A DNA stretch of 64,000 nucleotides. It comes from Chitinophaga pinensis. GTDB lineage: Bacteria; Bacteroidota; Bacteroidia; Chitinophagales; Chitinophagaceae. Position numbers and translations under genes: made by a program. This document shows, one piece after another, positions 15,126-23,449 of this stretch. The notes under the pieces are model-generated. The model saw only the letters and a list, made by a program, of their open reading frames with translations, was not told the origin of the DNA and ran no database searches. Within the stretch, counting starts at the first letter, position 1, and each line of letters opens with the position of its first letter. The DNA is taken from assembly GCA_902167325.1 (NCBI GenBank), contig LR632930.1, positions 6,014,001-6,078,000 of the forward strand. The letters are read 5' to 3'.

Positions 15126-15566
15126 ATGAGTCCTGGTACCATGCTGCACAGCACCGAATTACTGGATGGGTCCGTTTTTGAGAAAACTGTCATCTATATT
15201 GCCGAGTACAATGAGAAAGGGTCCATGGGCTTCGTAATGAACCAGCCTTTCCCACGGAGGCTCAATGAGCTGGAAGAATTCAAACACGGTAAAGCATTCC
15301 CATTGCATCTGGGAGGCCCTGTAGACCGGGAGCATCTCTATTTCCTGCACCGCCGGCCAGACCTCATCCCCGATGGCGTGGAAGCAGGTGGCAATGTATT
15401 CCTCGGCGGAGATTTCAAAACTACCATCCGGCTGATCAACAACGGAACACTTATGGAGCATGACCTTAAAATATTCTTAGGGTATTGCGGCTGGGATTCC
15501 GGGGAGCTGGAAGCGGAGATAGCAGAAGGCAGCTGGCAGATACTGGAAGCAGCCACACTGTTCTAA
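15126..15566 (+). CDS. YqgE/AlgH-family protein, short form
   Basis: 146 residues; the family is usually about 180-190. The hallmarks are present in order: GTMLHSTELLDGSVFEKTVI, GSMGFVMNQPF, LHLGGPVDREHLYFLH, GGDFKTTIRLI and FLGYCGWDSGELEAEI. The usual C-terminal extension is missing. Its biochemical role is not established. The 3' end overlaps the convergent small gene by 4 nt. Confidence 0.88.
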   Translation: MSPGTMLHSTELLDGSVFEKTVIYIAEYNEKGSMGFVMNQPFPRRLNELEEFKHGKAFPLHLGGPVDREHLYFLHRRPDLIPDGVEAGGNVFLGGDFKTTIRLINNGTLMEHDLKIFLGYCGWDSGELEAEIAEGSWQILEAATLF

Positions 15567-15856
15567 TGCATTACCGGGAGGAAGGTCCACTCCTTCCCGG
15601 CTTCATTCTTCAGCCGGAATGCGCTGATGCCTTCCGTGTTTTCCTCCAATATTGTTATCAGGTACGATTCTTCCCGTGCATAGTTAAAACCCACCTGGAG
15701 GGTACGGATGCCCCCATGATCTTCTATCCGCCACTCTCCATTCTTCTCCCACCCTTCTCCTTCCCAGATGAACAAGCTGCCCTGCGATGCAGGAAATAAC
15801 CGGATCCGTTGGGTGCTTACCGGTTCGTAGTATTCCGTATGAGCAAAGGTCAACAT
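15563..15856 (-). CDS. Small protein of unknown function
   Basis: 97 residues from the ATG at 15856. No signal peptide or membrane helix. It is rich in beta-strand-like, alternating segments (RIRLFPASQGSLFIW, GEWRIEDHGGIRTLQVGFNY, GKEWTFLPVMH). I do not recognise the family. Good amino-acid composition and the compact convergent fit with YqgE suggest it is real. Confidence 0.55.
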   Translation of the reverse strand: MLTFAHTEYYEPVSTQRIRLFPASQGSLFIWEGEGWEKNGEWRIEDHGGIRTLQVGFNYAREESYLITILEENTEGISAFRLKNEAGKEWTFLPVMH

Positions 15857-16016
15857 GATTAGGACCACTTTTTAATGCATATTAATTTACAAAATATCTG
15901 AGAATCAATGGCTAAGCGCCAATAGTTTGACGGGGTGCAGACAATAGCAGGGGGCAGAACCGCGTTTATGAAGAAGCAGTGTAACCATATCATCTTCATC
16001 ACCCAAATCTTTTACC

Positions 16017-16385
16017 ATGCAGCTTTTCCTGTTGTTACCCGTCCTTGCCGCCGTGTTGTTATCGGCCTGTGGCGGTGGTATCCGGAGCGCATTTGAGCGT
16101 AAGGAGCGTGTATATCAGCCTCCGAGGCTGGGTGCGGAATCCAGGTTCGAAGACGGGCTCCGGAGAGAAAAGCATCCGCAAAACCTTTGGAGTAAAAAGG
16201 AAAGGAAAGAAATGGAAAAGATGGGAAGATATACGAATAAGGAAACCGCCGCCCCCGCTACCCGTATCACCGCTATGCAGGCCGACAGCCTGCTGACCGG
16301 TAAAACCCGTGATACCACACAGGTGGCGGTCCCTTCCCTGCTACCGGGCGACAGTACCCGCAAAGATCCGGGTAAAGAGCCATAA
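16017..16385 (+). CDS. Small lipoprotein, unknown function
   Basis: 122 residues. Residues 1-18 form a lipoprotein signal (LLPVLAAVLLSAC) with the cysteine at 18 followed by GGG. The mature part is charged and low in complexity (RKERVYQPPRL, KKERKEMEKMG, then a Thr/Pro/Asp-rich tail), so it is probably a flexible envelope protein. The membrane-anchored unknown protein starts 63 nt downstream and may be co-transcribed. Confidence 0.65.
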   Translation: MQLFLLLPVLAAVLLSACGGGIRSAFERKERVYQPPRLGAESRFEDGLRREKHPQNLWSKKERKEMEKMGRYTNKETAAPATRITAMQADSLLTGKTRDTTQVAVPSLLPGDSTRKDPGKEP

Positions 16386-16448
16386 TTCCCCTTGCTTCCT
16401 TCTCCGGTTTATTGTATACTTGAATACAATCCCTGGTACCCAAAGCTT

Positions 16449-17066
16449 ATGACACTCTTTCTTATCATTTTAGGCGTGCTGTTCGTATCGCTTCTTTCTT
16501 TCGTCGGCTATCGTTACATGAAGGTGCATGCACAACACCGGAACATGGTTAAACTACGGTACAACAGAATTGCTGTACTGCACGAACAACTCAAAAACGG
16601 GCAGGAGCCGGACTCCCACGACGTGCTTCCTTTTGCCGCCAATAAGATGACCCGTATCATGACTTATGAGCTGCTGCATAGTTATGACCGGAAGCATCTG
16701 TTCCCACAACAATACATGACGCGTGTACTGGCCGCAGAAAGTCACCTTGCCAACTGGCTGGAGTTCCCCACGGAGCTGGATGCCATCCCCGATGAAATGG
16801 AGCACCTGCAAACGGTAACCATTGATTTCGACGGGAAGAACGAGCATTTTGTGCATTATGAAGTGTTCCGCTTTAAAACTCATGCGCCGAACCGGGCCGC
16901 CAAATACGGCTGGATGCTGGGTGTTGCCGGACCTTACTTCGATGAAAGTGAGCCATATGATAATGCCAGCGACACTTTTAGCCGGTTGATATCCCAATCG
17001 GATGCGATCACTCCGGAACAGGAAGCGATCTGGGTACATGAAAACATTTCTAAAAGAAGGCGTTAA
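16449..17066 (+). CDS. Membrane-anchored protein of unknown function
   Basis: 205 residues from the ATG at 16449, which places one N-terminal membrane helix (TLFLIILGVLFVSLLSFVGY) at the start. The rest is soluble and mixed (HAQHRNMVKLRYNRIAVL, then WLEFPTELDAIPDEMEHL). I do not recognise a family. Topology suggests a single-pass inner-membrane protein. An upstream in-frame start at 16392 would add hydrophilic residues before the helix and is less likely. Confidence 0.6.
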   Translation: MTLFLIILGVLFVSLLSFVGYRYMKVHAQHRNMVKLRYNRIAVLHEQLKNGQEPDSHDVLPFAANKMTRIMTYELLHSYDRKHLFPQQYMTRVLAAESHLANWLEFPTELDAIPDEMEHLQTVTIDFDGKNEHFVHYEVFRFKTHAPNRAAKYGWMLGVAGPYFDESEPYDNASDTFSRLISQSDAITPEQEAIWVHENISKRRR

Positions 17067-17370
17067 TCAATCAGGGAAGCTGTAGATACAACAGGAAGCC
17101 CTCCTTGGGTTGGTCCTGCTTATACTTTGCCGGATTCCATGCACCACCATCATCTGATCGGATTTCAATTCATGATGCCCTGTTATTTCCAAAGGCCCTT
17201 TTTCCGAAGCAAGGTGAAACGCCTTCCACTTGCCTGCGTTGGCAAAACGGTGAGGATCAAATCGCATTCCTCCCCTTCATCCGGTGACTGATATTTGGAT
17301 AACTGCTGCCAATCACTTTACTTTGTATCGCAAAGTGAATTAAATGCCTTGTCTCTTTTAAAGATTACCT
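17067..17370. other. Intergenic region with possible frameshifted gene remnant and a palindrome
   Basis: On the minus strand, 17130-17267 reads as protein (KWKAFHLASEKGPLEITGHH). A neighbouring frame continues as AWNPAKYKQDQPKEGFLLYL to a stop just after 17070. One frameshift would join the two, so this may be a decayed gene. On the plus strand, ACTTTGTATCGCAAAGT (17320-17336) is a perfect interrupted palindrome upstream of the DUF2809 gene. Confidence 0.3.
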
Positions 17371-17781
17371 ATGCAATTCCGATTCAGCAGTTTTTACTTT
17401 TTCCTTACTGTATTGATTTTTGTGGTGGAGGTATTGATAGCCCTGTATGTGCATGATGATTTCGTGCGGCCGTATGTGGGAGACTTCCTGGTGGTGGTGT
17501 TGATATATTGTTTTGTGCGGAGCTTTCTGCAGGCGGGCATGGTGCCCGTGGCAACCGGGGTACTTATATTCTCTTATCTCGTGGAAACAGCGCAGTATTT
17601 CAATGTGGTGAAACTGCTTGGCCTGGCACATTCCCGTGCCGCCAACATCATCATTGGCAATTACTTTACCTGGGCGGATATCATCGCCTATACGCTGGGG
17701 ATTATAGCTACTGTGGGTGTGGAATTAATGTTCCGCAGGAAAAAGGCACCGGTAGCGGCTCCGCCACCGGTGGGTAATTAA
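17371..17781 (+). CDS. DUF2809/VanZ-like small membrane protein
   Basis: 136 residues with four predicted membrane helices (about 5-26, 34-52, 55-75, 98-120) and a basic, proline-rich tail. The FSYLVETAQYFNVVKLLGL and SRAANIIIGNYFTWADIIAYT pattern is typical of DUF2809. The function of the family is unknown. A palindrome at 17320-17336 precedes the gene. It ends one base before the convergent TSP3-repeat gene. Confidence 0.82.
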   Translation: MQFRFSSFYFFLTVLIFVVEVLIALYVHDDFVRPYVGDFLVVVLIYCFVRSFLQAGMVPVATGVLIFSYLVETAQYFNVVKLLGLAHSRAANIIIGNYFTWADIIAYTLGIIATVGVELMFRRKKAPVAAPPPVGN

Positions 17782-17782
17782 A

Positions 17783-18226
17783 TCAGTCTATAGGACAACC
17801 GTTAGCATGAACGATGACCCCGTCTGGTGTATTGGGGCACTCATCGTAATCGTTGTGTACGCCGTCGCCATCCAGATCATCCGGACTTCCGGTTCCGGGG
17901 CCACCACCGGAGGTGGTGCAGCCAACACTGTTTACCGTAGCGCCTACGGGTGTTCCCGGGCATTGATCCAGTGCATTGGGTACGCCGTCACCATCAAGGT
18001 CTCCCGGGCCACCCTGCCCGGTAATTGGGCAACCGTCAGGACCCACCAATACACCGGCAGCAGTATTGGGACATTTGTCGGTCCCATCCGCTACTCCATC
18101 TCCATCAGAATCAATGCGTGCAGCCACCTGAGCCGTCAATTGTTTAGAGGACGGGGATCTTTCTGCCATAAAATAACCAAGGATCAGCAGGCATACTGCC
18201 AGCAGGAGGATTTTTGAAATGTGCAT
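17783..18226 (-). CDS. Thrombospondin type 3 repeat protein
   Basis: 147 residues. A hydrophobic N-terminal segment (ISKILLLAVCLLILGYFM) is a signal peptide or anchor. Three calcium-binding TSP3 repeats follow, each with the D-x-D-G-D-G-V core and a CPxT tail: DSDGDGVADGTDKCP, DLDGDGVPNALDQCP and DLDGDGVHNDYDECP, joined by Gly/Pro-rich linkers. In Bacteroidota such repeats usually link an outer-membrane or OmpA-type domain, but here nothing else is attached. It should be a calcium-stabilised envelope or surface protein of unknown role. Confidence 0.85.
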   Translation of the reverse strand: MHISKILLLAVCLLILGYFMAERSPSSKQLTAQVAARIDSDGDGVADGTDKCPNTAAGVLVGPDGCPITGQGGPGDLDGDGVPNALDQCPGTPVGATVNSVGCTTSGGGPGTGSPDDLDGDGVHNDYDECPNTPDGVIVHANGCPID

Positions 18227-18412
18227 AGTGATCGTATTAAGGGTATATAAAAATCAGGGATTCCGGGTTTACTAAGCGCACAGGGTACAAATAGGCATCA
18301 GAGAGATGCATGGAAAGGAAGATACGAAAAATACGTTCCATGTTAACTAATTATTACGCCGGTAACATTCGATAGTAAGGCACGTTTCATGGATGCTAAA
18401 CATACCCTCACC

Positions 18413-19099
18413 ATGAAAAGAATTATACTCCTAACGTTCATATTTGTAAGCGGACTTTCCACCCAGGCACAGGTCCGGTTTGGTGTTAAAGCCGGGTACA
18501 ATCATACCAGTGTCAAAATGGATGTCGGCTTTTATCTGCAGGGCCTCAACTACAGCGCAGTACCCGGTATACATGCCGGTTTGCTGATGGACGCTGCAAT
18601 AGGTGAACATTTCTCGATTCAGCCGGCACTTTTATATTCCAGCCGCGGGTTTAATTCGGATGGATATGTGCCCGGTCCGGCCGATGGGCCGGTAGATGCC
18701 CACATCGAAACCCGGTATCATTACATGGAGCTGCCGCTTAACTTTCTGTTCAAGTATCCCCTTGGTCCCGGGAAGGTTTTTGCCGGTGTGGGACCTGTAA
18801 TATCATATGGCATCAAAGGCCGTGTGAATGGAGCTTATATGGATTACGCTGCTCCGGAGGAAAAGGTGTTTTTCCTTGATAAGCAGAGAGATTTCGATGC
18901 AGCCATCAAACACAAACAATACCTCCGTCCTTTCAATGCAGCAGCCGGGTTTATTCTGGGTTATGAATTGCATGCAGGAGTATTGATCAGTGGAAGTTAT
19001 CACCTCGGATTGACGGACGTGGAGCCGCATCCCTGGCTGTCTCAGAAAAGCAGGATATGGGGCGTTAGTGTGGGGTATTTGTTTGGGGGAATGGATTAA
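18413..19099 (+). CDS. Outer-membrane beta-barrel protein
   Basis: 228 residues from the ATG at 18413, which gives a clean signal peptide (ILLTFIFVSGLSTQAQ). The mature protein begins VRFGVKAGYNHT and continues with alternating hydrophobic strands (HFSIQPALLYSSRGF, YHYMELPLNFLFKYPLG, GKVFAGVGPVISYGI), ending in YLFGGMD. This is the pattern of the small porin-like beta-barrel family common in Bacteroidota. Its ligand is unknown. The gene stands alone. Confidence 0.85.
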   Translation: MKRIILLTFIFVSGLSTQAQVRFGVKAGYNHTSVKMDVGFYLQGLNYSAVPGIHAGLLMDAAIGEHFSIQPALLYSSRGFNSDGYVPGPADGPVDAHIETRYHYMELPLNFLFKYPLGPGKVFAGVGPVISYGIKGRVNGAYMDYAAPEEKVFFLDKQRDFDAAIKHKQYLRPFNAAAGFILGYELHAGVLISGSYHLGLTDVEPHPWLSQKSRIWGVSVGYLFGGMD

Positions 19100-19279
19100 T
19101 TAGGAGCCATTATCCATCTTTATGCAACCTGCGATTATCCTGCAATTTAACAGCAGTAACAACTATATTCTGACTCTTTCATAGTTCCAGCATATCGTTT
19201 TGATCATCTATTTTCGTATTTTAGTAACGTAACGTATAGCGATTAAAGAAAACCATTGTCCCACTAAATCATTCCCAAA

Positions 19280-20533
19280 ATGAGAATCCTTTTTAGCATC
19301 ATTGCGTTTACCCATTTACTCCCCATTTGGGCATCCGGCCAATCAATAAAAGTGGAAGGATACGCAGGCGCCCCACACAATTACCTGACAAAGTTCGATG
19401 GTGAATATTTTACAGTCGAGCGAAATGATGGATATGCCCTTATTAATCTATCAGGGCAAGTAGTGGCAAGTGGCTTGAAAGCTCCGGTAAAGGGATTTGG
19501 CCGAAAATTATACTACAATTTCAAGACAGTATTTACAGAAGAAGGCGGCAATATAGTATTGAAAAATATTAAAGGTCGGACCTTAGGAGTGCAGAAGTAC
19601 AAAGAAATCGAGCCATTTGTAACAACCAATACTGTTGTCAGGCTGCCCAGTGCCCAGGGTTCCTGGCTCGTGGCTTATATTGACACTGCCGGCAAAGAAC
19701 TTGTGAGGTTTGACGTTAAAAAGCTATGGTCCATTGTTCAGCCACTTAACCAACTCGGGGCGTTCTCTTTTGTGACATTATCGGAATTTCTGCCATTCAG
19801 CCACGGACTTACCCCAATCCACTCACGGGTAGCCAGTAAATATGGTTACATTAATCAAAAGCTGCAACTTGTTATACCCGTTCTATATAAAAAAGCACGT
19901 CCATTTTCAGAAGGATTGGCAGCGGTGCAAAACGAAGATGGAAACTGGGGATTCATCAACACAGGTGGGAAGCTGGTAATCCCCTTTACTTATTCACGGG
20001 AAACCTCAAGGTTCATGTCTGGCCTGGCAAGGGTGGAAGACACAAAAGGACAACTTGGATATATAAATACAAAGAATGAAGTTGTAATCCCTCCTAAATA
20101 CGAACATGCAACCTGCTTCTATAAAGGATATGCTCTTGTACGAGAAAACTACAACTCTCCAGTTCAGATGATTGATAGTATTGGGAAAGTTGTTGCGATC
20201 TTTCCTAAGGATTTATCCTATATCGACAATGCGAAACCCCCAACTGGTATATCTGGTGGCGACAAGCCTGAATATCCTTTCTATATCTCAGAAACATTAC
20301 AGCAACTGGTAGATGAAGGTAAGGGCATCTTTATGACAGGTTTAAGGTACGGACTCGCAGATAAATCAGGTAAGGTTATTCTCGATTGTATATTTGAATT
20401 TCTTTCTGATTTTCATAATGGTAAAATGTTTGCTCATCAATCAAAATTTGAGAATAACGAAACCAAACACTTCTTGGGAATCTTACAGGAAAATGGTGAA
20501 TGGGCTATTCAAATTGTACCACCCCAGTTTTAA
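19280..20533 (+). CDS. Secreted WG-repeat protein
   Basis: 417 residues with a signal peptide (RILFSIIAFTHLLPIWASG). At least three WG-type repeats are visible at about 190-300 (YGYINQKLQLVIP, WGFINTGGKLVIPF, LGYINTKNEVVIPPKY), each with the Y/W-G-x-I-N and V-I-P core. WG repeats form beta-strand solenoids or propellers of unknown function and are frequent in Bacteroidota. The gene and its downstream flank are visibly richer in A and T than their neighbours, which suggests recent transfer. It stands alone, next to a tRNA. Confidence 0.85.
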   Translation: MRILFSIIAFTHLLPIWASGQSIKVEGYAGAPHNYLTKFDGEYFTVERNDGYALINLSGQVVASGLKAPVKGFGRKLYYNFKTVFTEEGGNIVLKNIKGRTLGVQKYKEIEPFVTTNTVVRLPSAQGSWLVAYIDTAGKELVRFDVKKLWSIVQPLNQLGAFSFVTLSEFLPFSHGLTPIHSRVASKYGYINQKLQLVIPVLYKKARPFSEGLAAVQNEDGNWGFINTGGKLVIPFTYSRETSRFMSGLARVEDTKGQLGYINTKNEVVIPPKYEHATCFYKGYALVRENYNSPVQMIDSIGKVVAIFPKDLSYIDNAKPPTGISGGDKPEYPFYISETLQQLVDEGKGIFMTGLRYGLADKSGKVILDCIFEFLSDFHNGKMFAHQSKFENNETKHFLGILQENGEWAIQIVPPQF

Positions 20534-20767
20534 ACTGGGCTTTCTGATTGGACCCGGAAATAGAACAAAAGAATTATTTACTTGGCCATTTAAAATCTTT
20601 CTTTTGAATAAGCTGAAACTTGTTGAGTTGAGGTCCTTACTGGAAACTAATAATTAACTACAAGAATCAAAAAGTAGTAATGTGTCATTCGGTTTTGAAT
20701 CACAGGAAATAGTCGATAGAAAATCAAATGGCAAATGGTATCATCATTTCAAATAAGTTAAATTAAA

Positions 20768-20806
20768 AAACCCGATAACTATTGATGATCAATTGTTATC
20801 GGGTTT
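20768..20806 (-). terminator. Terminator of the tRNA gene
   Basis: GTTATCGGGTTT (20795-20806) and AAACCCGATAAC (20768-20779), read on the plus strand, pair over 12 bp. On the minus strand the stem is followed by a run of T. It begins three bases after the tRNA 3' end. Confidence 0.88.
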
Positions 20807-20808
20807 CG

Positions 20809-20882
20809 TAGCGAGATCGGGAGTTGAACCCGAGACCTTTGGGTTATGAATCCAACGCTCTAACCACCTGAGCTACCTCGCC
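20809..20882 (-). tRNA. tRNA-Met (anticodon CAT)
   Basis: 74 bases fold into a full cloverleaf. The acceptor stem GGCGAGG/TCTCGCT has G-U pairs at both ends, then come D arm GCTC...GAGC, anticodon arm TTGGA-TTCATAA-CCCAA (one mismatch at the loop edge) and T arm TCGGG-TTCAACT-CCCGA, with discriminator A. CCA is not encoded. The initiator's GGG/CCC anticodon stem is not present, so elongator Met is the likely identity. An Ile tRNA with a modified CAT anticodon cannot be excluded. Confidence 0.92.
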
Positions 20883-21035
20883 ATTTCGATCCTGTACCGT
20901 TACCGGTTGTTCAAAATCGGAGTGCAAAGATAACGGCTATCTATTAAAAGTCAAAAAAATCATGCAAAAAGTTTTCAGATTGTATGCTTTAGGAAAGAGC
21001 CGCTCCCTCTAACCCAATACCAGTAAGGATTAGCG

Positions 21036-22199
21036 CTATTCAAGCCGCTTCACAATTGCGACACCCAGCACCAGCATCGCCCCCCACTCTACCAGCGTCG
21101 CCGTAGTGAGGATCTGAACCCCCATTTCCTGCACCAGCCACCCCATCAACAGATTCACCAGCATATTCCCAATTAATGCAATGGCCAGCACAATGCTGAA
21201 CGCCGTGCCCGACATAGCTGCATACCGCTCTCCCACATACCCCAGCATGATAGGAAAACCTCCCGCCAGCCCCGCTCCCAGTAATACCAGTCCGGCTGCG
21301 GCAGGAAAAAAGCCTCCGCCTGTTTTTAATAGTAACAGTCCCGCCGGAATCAGCAATAAACTTACTGCCAGCATCTGCTTCGGCGGAACATTGCGAAATA
21401 CACTACCCGCCAGCAATCGCATCACCGTGAGTCCTGCCACATGGAGAGAAAGTCCGTATAAAGCCTCCCGCTCTTCCAGTGCATGGCCCGTTGTGAGGTA
21501 GGCGGTGGTCCAGTTGTTTATGATCGATTCGAAGCTGCTCTGGAAAAAGAGGAAGCCGCCGATTAACAGCAGGGTAAGATCCGAGAGTAGTTTGCGGCTT
21601 TGTAAGAGGGGAAAACCTGTGGTTTGCTTGGGCGGCGGGAAGCGCAACAGCGCAAACATGGCTGCCAGGCCCAGTGTTAAGGCTCCTACGCCTGATAATA
21701 TATCCCGCCAGTGATAAAACTTCTTCAACTCCCCCATAACCTGCGGCATCGCCAATGCGCCAATCCCAAAGGCCACACCGAGGAGGCTCAGGGATGCGCC
21801 TTTGCCCCTTGCAGATATATCAGACACCACTGCATTGGTAGCCCCATTCATCACCCCGCCTGCCAATCCGAAGCAAAAAACACCTGCTTTCAGCTCCCAT
21901 AAGCTGCCGGCCCCCGCTATACCACGGAACCCTGCGAATAGCCCCAGGGAGGCCAGGGTAAGCAGCATTTTGTACCCAAAACGGTCGCTTACCGGCCCAA
22001 ACAACAAGGAACCTGCCAGTATGCCCAGAGGCATTACAGAATACAGGGAACCGGCCGATAACCCGTCCAGACCAAATGCCAGCCGGAGATCGAGTGCTAA
22101 TGTGCCCAGCGTAACCAGTGCCACACCGAAGAGGAGCAGGCCCGCACAGCAGGCCCAAAATAAAAGGTGCTTGTTATATGTGTAAGTTGAACTTAACAT
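21036..22199 (-). CDS. MFS transporter
   Basis: 387 residues with about 12 membrane helices. Motif A after helix 2 is LFGPVSDRFGYKMLL. Helices are rich in Gly and Leu (GLAGGVMNGATNAVVSDISA, GLVLLGAGLAGGFPIMLG). The profile resembles the sugar or fucose-permease branch of the superfamily, but the substrate is uncertain. It appears monocistronic and lies upstream of the NIPSNAP gene on the opposite side of a 120-bp gap. Confidence 0.85.
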   Translation of the reverse strand: MLSSTYTYNKHLLFWACCAGLLLFGVALVTLGTLALDLRLAFGLDGLSAGSLYSVMPLGILAGSLLFGPVSDRFGYKMLLTLASLGLFAGFRGIAGAGSLWELKAGVFCFGLAGGVMNGATNAVVSDISARGKGASLSLLGVAFGIGALAMPQVMGELKKFYHWRDILSGVGALTLGLAAMFALLRFPPPKQTTGFPLLQSRKLLSDLTLLLIGGFLFFQSSFESIINNWTTAYLTTGHALEEREALYGLSLHVAGLTVMRLLAGSVFRNVPPKQMLAVSLLLIPAGLLLLKTGGGFFPAAAGLVLLGAGLAGGFPIMLGYVGERYAAMSGTAFSIVLAIALIGNMLVNLLMGWLVQEMGVQILTTATLVEWGAMLVLGVAIVKRLE

Positions 22200-22281
22200 C
22201 TGTCGGAATATCTTTGTATGTGACAGTCTGCCGGCAATACGCCGTTATGTCTCCTTCTTATTTTTCAGCACTTAAAAAAAA

Positions 22282-22301
22282 GGCCCCGCCGCAGCAGGGC
22301 C
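22282..22301 (-). terminator. Minus-strand hairpin upstream of the MFS gene
   Basis: On the minus strand GGCCC...GGGCC with an inner GC/GC closing forms a short GC-rich stem followed by eight T. It lies 22 bases after the NIPSNAP stop codon at 22323 and ends that transcript. Confidence 0.85.
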
Positions 22302-22322
22302 ATTCTCAATAGTTTCGGCGTA

Positions 22323-23084
22323 TCAAATATCAGAATATTCTGTTGGACGCAGGAAAATCTTCTCGTTGCGGGAAACGTTGTTTTTGTACTCCTCCACGGC
22401 AGATAACTTCTTCCAGTCGGGGTCCGCGGAAAAAGCTTTCCAGTGGGCGTCACGATCTTCCTGATGCTGGAAAGTGGTGAGGTACATCAGGTTGGGCATG
22501 CGCGAACCGGCCAGTACTTCGCCATAGAACACGGCATTGAAGTTCAGTTTGCGGAAAATACCGATCTCATCACCGGCATTGAACATTTTTACTTTGTTGC
22601 GGCCATACTTCTCGGTCGGACTTTCATAACTGCGCAGTTCATACACACGCTGGCTTTTAGGTCCTGTCAGCGCAGGTACCTGCATAACCGGCATGCCGGA
22701 AAAGGCTTTCAGCAGGATGGTTTCCATCCGGGTGTAGGGCGCCTGATCGTGTGGTGCGTCCATGTAATCCTTACCGGCAGCAGCAAGTTGAGCGTCCCGA
22801 TCGAGGAGGGAGGCCTGTTTGCTGAAATGCTCGAAGGATTTGTGAGGGATGAAAACGTAGATGCGCAGGTCGGCCGTATCCTGCACAATGGGCTTAAATA
22901 CCCCTACCGATGCGATACCATTGCGGTGAAGTGCGGGAAGACCGGCGGTGCGCAGATAATCATCTACCCGCTGCAACTGAGCCATGGTTTTGAAGTGATA
23001 GATACGTATCTCGTAAATCTCGGGCGAGGCGGCGCGGGCCAGCATAGAGCAGAGGAGCGCTGCTGCCAACAGGAAATGTTTCAT
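22323..23084 (-). CDS. Exported NIPSNAP-family protein
   Basis: 253 residues. A signal peptide (HFLLAAALLCSMLARA) is followed by two ferredoxin-like NIPSNAP domains: about 22-130 (YEIRIYHFKTMAQLQRVDDY) and about 145-250 (VYELRSYESPTEKYGRNKVK, then IFRKLNFNAVFYGEVLAG, MPNLMYLTTFQHQEDRDAHW). The family occurs in bacteria and mitochondria and has no clear enzymatic role. In Bacteroidota it is often exported and near sugar or amidase loci. A terminator follows directly. Confidence 0.88.
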   Translation of the reverse strand: MKHFLLAAALLCSMLARAASPEIYEIRIYHFKTMAQLQRVDDYLRTAGLPALHRNGIASVGVFKPIVQDTADLRIYVFIPHKSFEHFSKQASLLDRDAQLAAAGKDYMDAPHDQAPYTRMETILLKAFSGMPVMQVPALTGPKSQRVYELRSYESPTEKYGRNKVKMFNAGDEIGIFRKLNFNAVFYGEVLAGSRMPNLMYLTTFQHQEDRDAHWKAFSADPDWKKLSAVEEYKNNVSRNEKIFLRPTEYSDI

Positions 23085-23182
23085 ATGGAATTTTTAAAAT
23101 GCCCTGTCAAATTACGGCCCGCAGGTGAAAGTTGCAAGCCCGCCGATTTTATGTAGTTTACAGCCGCAAGTAATACAATGCC

Positions 23183-23446
23183 ATGAAAATCGCTCCGGAT
23201 AAATGGAAACACTTTTTTGTAGGTATCCCAATGGGGGCGGTCCTGATGGGCTTTTGCGCCTATATACTGCCCGATGCCCCCATGAAAGCAGCGCTGCTGG
23301 CGATGGCGCCTGTTGTTGGTATTAGTTATGGCTTTGAGTTGTTCTCAAAAGTAACTGGCAAAGGGCATTACGATGTAATGGACGCCTTTGCCAGCATATT
23401 GGGCGGGTTCATCGGCATAGGTGCCGTGCTCCCTTTCCTGATGTAA
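23183..23446 (+). CDS. Small membrane protein, YfiM/DUF2279-like
   Basis: 87 residues with three predicted hydrophobic segments (about 13-30, 35-52, 72-87). The N-terminal APDKWKHFFVGIPMG and the GKGHYDVMDAFASILGGFIG segment resemble the DUF2279/YfiM small lipid-facing proteins. Function unknown. It ends three bases before the convergent beta-helix gene, with no terminator between them. Confidence 0.65.
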   Translation: MKIAPDKWKHFFVGIPMGAVLMGFCAYILPDAPMKAALLAMAPVVGISYGFELFSKVTGKGHYDVMDAFASILGGFIGIGAVLPFLM

Positions 23447-23449
23447 ATA

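Noticed and set aside
22209..22216. TATCTTTG box on the plus strand upstream of the MFS gene
   Set aside because: It points away from any recognisable gene and into the NIPSNAP terminator; likely chance, although an antisense RNA cannot be excluded.
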